From Nemertoderma westbladi (lineage: Eukaryota > Xenacoelomorpha > Nemertodermatida > Nemertodermatidae), in NCBI GenBank assembly GCA_032718475.1, contig JAUCBJ010001974.1, positions 1 to 40,131 of the forward strand: DNA of 40,131 bases. The letters run 5' to 3'. This document shows positions 37,172 to 40,131 of the stretch, in pieces. Each line of letters begins with the position of its first letter. The stretch's first letter is position 1. The position numbers and the translations under genes were made by a program. The notes below the pieces were generated by a model. It worked only from the letters and a program-made list of their open reading frames with translations, made no database searches and was not told the origin of the DNA.

Positions 37172-38390
37172 ATGATTCACGCTAAGTCAATATTACATCC
37201 ATGGTTATTACCCATCCTAATTATATTGTCTATTGGTTTGGTATTATTCACTAACAGTGTTTTTTGTCAATTGGCGGGGGGGGGGGGGGGGGGGGGGGGA
37301 TTTCCATCACGACCAACAAAGCCATTGGTGAATCTGAGGCAAGTCACTAGACTAGCCTCAGTAAACACCCTAACACTCGGGTCCCCAATGCGACAAGATG
37401 AGCTGACTGCCTTGGCAGATATGCTTTCTCTTAGCGCAGTGCGGGTGTTCTAAGAGCACCGAATGCAGACGGGACAGACTGATGAGGTTCTGATTAAGGA
37501 CATAGAGGGCGGTTGGCGACTCGCCCTCGCGTCAGCAGATGATAGTGGCAATGGTGGTATTGGTCTATTGATGAATCCAACTGCACATGCAGCATTGGAC
37601 AAAATAGACCAAATCTCTAACCGCATCATAAGTTGCGACTTCTCATGTTCTGGAAGACTGGCTAAGAAGTTTCCTAAGGTGGTTCTGCTTGTGTGCTACT
37701 CTCGAACTACAGTAGTGTTGCCCATGTAGAGGAGGTGGAAAATTTCTACCACAATCTACAAGCAGCTACTGATGGAGTGGATCAGCTTGCATTCTTAACA
37801 TTCCTGGGAGACTTTAATGCAAGTCTGCATCAATCACCTACATCGCCCTGGGTCTATAGCAATAGTGTTAACCGAAATTCCGTCCATCTTCAGGGTTTAA
37901 TCTCTGGAAATGGATTGTTTTCGGCTGGAACCCAGTTCAAGAAGCGAACTGGAAAGCTATGGACTCATAGTGGACCCAGTGGTCACAAGTCCCAGATAGA
38001 CCATATTCTGTTTCGTAGGAAATACAGGAGCTCTATACAAGACTGTAATGCATTTACACTTCGATCCTTCTCCAGTGATCACCGCCTTATTGTGGCCAAG
38101 GTAAGACTTAGTCTGCGTGCTAGCAGAACAACGAAATCTGCCTTGCCGCGGCATGACTGGTCCTCTCTGTTGCAACAGCCAAGTGTGAGATCCAGCTTCA
38201 CACTACAGCTGAGCAACAGGTATGAGGTTCTTGCCTCTGAGGCGGCAGATTACTGTGAGGGCTATACTGCCTTCACAGAAGCAGTTAAGTTAGCAGCTGC
38301 AGAAACAGTTCCTGTATACCCTCGAAACAGGAAAAGGGCCCCGTGGACTGACAACAAAATTCAGAAGTGCCGAAATGACCTTACTATAAG
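37172..38390 (+). pseudogene. Non-LTR retrotransposon: N-terminus and APE-type endonuclease
   Basis: First ATG at 37172-37174. A hydrophobic segment (LLPILIILSIGLVLF) is followed by a G24 run (37276-37299), read as poly-Gly, then the endonuclease. Domain pieces in order: ASVNTLTLGSPMRQDELTALADML (start of the APE fold), a stop at about 37451, SGNGGIGLLMNPTAH, a frame change near 37720, FLGDFNASL, HKSQIDHIL and the terminal SDHRLIVAK. The frame shifts once more near 38385 into RT. Three breaks make it inactive. Confidence 0.8.
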
Positions 38391-40131
38391 GCGCAGAAAG
38401 AGTCCCGACTCAAACAGACTACAGCGGCCAAGAATGCAGTTAAGGCTGCATCTAGGTCCCTGAACAGGCAGTACTCTGCTAATCTACAGGAGCTAATAAA
38501 CCAACAGGTTGATGCCATCAATGATGCTGACGACAGCAGGCAATCATCCCAGGCATGGAAATCGATCAACTTGCTTACTGGTCGGAAAAGCCAACCAACC
38601 ACCAAGGTTAAGGCTGAATCACCAGCCGATCGCCTCAATGGTTGGAAGGCCCACTTTGAAAAGCTCCTCAATAATGACAGGGTATTGCCTGATAACTTTA
38701 TAGAAGTAAAAGTGTCTGAGTCTGTACTCCCAGATATTCCCATTGGCGATATCTCCTTTGCAGAAGTGAAGGCTGCTGCAAAGAGCATTAAGACCAATCG
38801 TGCCCGTGGAGTAGATGGTGTTCCCCCTGAGGTCTTTAAAATACCTGAGTGTTTAAAGCTTATCTATCCCATCATAGTAGACATGTACCGAACAACAAGA
38901 GTCCCACAAGAAATGAAAACAAATAAGTTGGTGCCAGTTCCCAAGAAGGGCAACCTAACACTCTATGGTTCTTTTCGGGGAATCTCATTGATCTCGATTG
39001 CTGCAAAGCTATACAATAGGATTCTATTAAATCGCATCAGGGATCCCATTGAGAGACTGCTCCGTAGAAATCAGAATGGGTTCCGTAAAGGTCGTGGGAC
39101 CATGGAGCCCATTTTGGAACTTAGAAGGATAATTGAAGAGTTATCAAAAAAGAAAGACAGGCATCTGGCTGTTATCTTTGTTGACTTCTTCAAGGCATTT
39201 GATTCAGTCTCTCGCTCACGTATGTTCAGCATACTTTCATTATATGGTATTCCTGATGAAATTATTGCAGCAATCAGATCAGTATACGATGGTTCGACAA
39301 CATTTGTGTCTACTGTTGACGGTGACACAGAACCATTTGAAGTGTTATGGGGCGTCCCCCAAGGAGACACACTTGCACCATTCTTGTTCATTATTGTGGT
39401 TGACTATGTTCTACGCATGTCCTTAGATCATTATAATGATGATGAGGTGATGATAACTCCACCTACTGGCTCCAGAAGTCGAGGAAATCCTGCCAAGTAC
39501 CTAACTGATCTAGACTTTGCTGATGACTTAGGAGTACTCTCAGAATCATTAGAGGGAGCCCAACGGCTCCTCAGCTCATTAGAACATGCTGCTTCTAGTG
39601 TTGGTCTTTTTATTAACTCCAGAAAGACCAAAATTCTGACAGTTAACTTTGAAAGTCCTCAGCAAGTCTCTGATCGGATGAGCATAAGCTCAAAGAATGG
39701 TATGCTTGAGCATGTGGATGACTTCTGTTACCTGGGATCATGGATCCGGAAGTCAGGTGAGGACCTTCGAATACGTAAGGGAAAGGCATGGGCAGCCTTG
39801 AATAGGCTTTCCAGGATTTGGAAGTCACCGAGAATTAATCGGAAACTTAAGGTCCGATTATTTAGAGCAGCAGTAGTTCCAGTACTCCTCTATGGGAGTC
39901 CATGCTGGGCTCTAACTGCTGAGGACACCAAATCTCTGGATGGCACATTCACAAGAATGCTACGCCGGGTTCATTGTGTCAAGTACAATGCACACATCTC
40001 CAACCAGACACTATATAACATTGGAGGTGTCTCATTGGTTCCCCCAAGCTTGACACTAGAACAAAATCGCCTCCGCTTTGCAGGACATTGCTTTCGCCGT
40101 GAGGACCAGCCAGTGCATAATCTTGTACTTT
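38385..40131 (+). CDS. Non-LTR retrotransposon reverse transcriptase (runs off window)
   Basis: Open frame to the end of the window (frame of 38460). Fingers: RARGVDGVPPEVFK, LVPVPKKGN, FRGISLISIAAKLYNRILL; palm: AVIFVDFFKAFDSVSR (first catalytic Asp), GVPQGDTLAPFLF and LDFADDLGVL (the AD-D catalytic pair); thumb and C-terminal region: CYLGSWIRKSGE, PVLLYGSPCWAL, MLRRVHCVKYN, RLRFAGHCFRR. The order and motifs fit APE-bearing LINEs (RTE/Jockey-like group; exact clade not resolved). The frame is intact, in contrast to the broken endonuclease. The 3' end is outside. Confidence 0.9.

Overview
This is nuclear DNA from an animal, most likely an invertebrate (species not determinable). The only plausible host coding gene ends in a CARD-like domain and almost everything else is metazoan-type retroelement DNA: BEL/Pao, Ty3/gypsy (CsRn1-like), non-LTR retrotransposons and small inverted-repeat DNA elements, nested in one another. 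No prokaryotic operon, rRNA or CRISPR array is present.

Layout. 1-946 is the terminal-repeat sequence of a BEL family (minus strand), ending in the retroviral-type terminus TGTAAAAGC. 947-1745 is the truncated end of a TTAA-targeting satellite-bearing element. 2485-6470 (minus) is an internally deleted BEL element (BEL1) with long gag and gag/protease frames but no reverse transcriptase or integrase core. Its leader (6471-7899 and 12238 onward) is split by a young plus-strand gypsy element (7900-12233) with 200-bp LTRs differing at one base, an ATGT target duplication, a textbook -1 frameshift signal and one premature stop in the reverse transcriptase. BEL1's other LTR ends at 14238.

14478-15803 (minus) is an intact single-exon gene: N-terminal globular domain, proline-rich SH3-ligand-like repeats, C-terminal CARD-like domain. 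15999-17500 is non-coding with a tRNA-like SINE head.

17600-29602 (minus) is the most unusual part. It holds a decayed, different BEL/Pao element (BEL3: gag, Zn knuckles, protease, RT, RNase H, integrase) followed, downstream of integrase and on the same strand, by an unrecognised module: a 479-codon ORF, an RNase D-like DEDD exonuclease-like ORF and a triple zinc-knuckle/Arg-rich ORF. The whole 12 kb, and nothing else in the window, is peppered with 11 copies of a 20-nt imperfect palindrome (GGTAGGCTCGCAAGCCTTCC on the plus strand), all in one orientation, located in three different reading frames and in non-coding DNA, with compensatory stem changes and variable loops. This is the best candidate for something undescribed.

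29603-32678 (minus) is a broken second copy of the BEL1 family (BEL2). Its leader and LTR (to 35859) are interrupted by a complete 1.56-kb TTAA/CCCTATTA inverted-repeat element containing about five 160-bp satellite repeats. 35868-36246 is the C-terminal remnant of another retroelement protein; 36384-36816 is a 433-bp element with about 68-bp inverted repeats and a perfect 10-bp target duplication (Mutator-like); 37100-40131 is an APE-type non-LTR retrotransposon running off the window.
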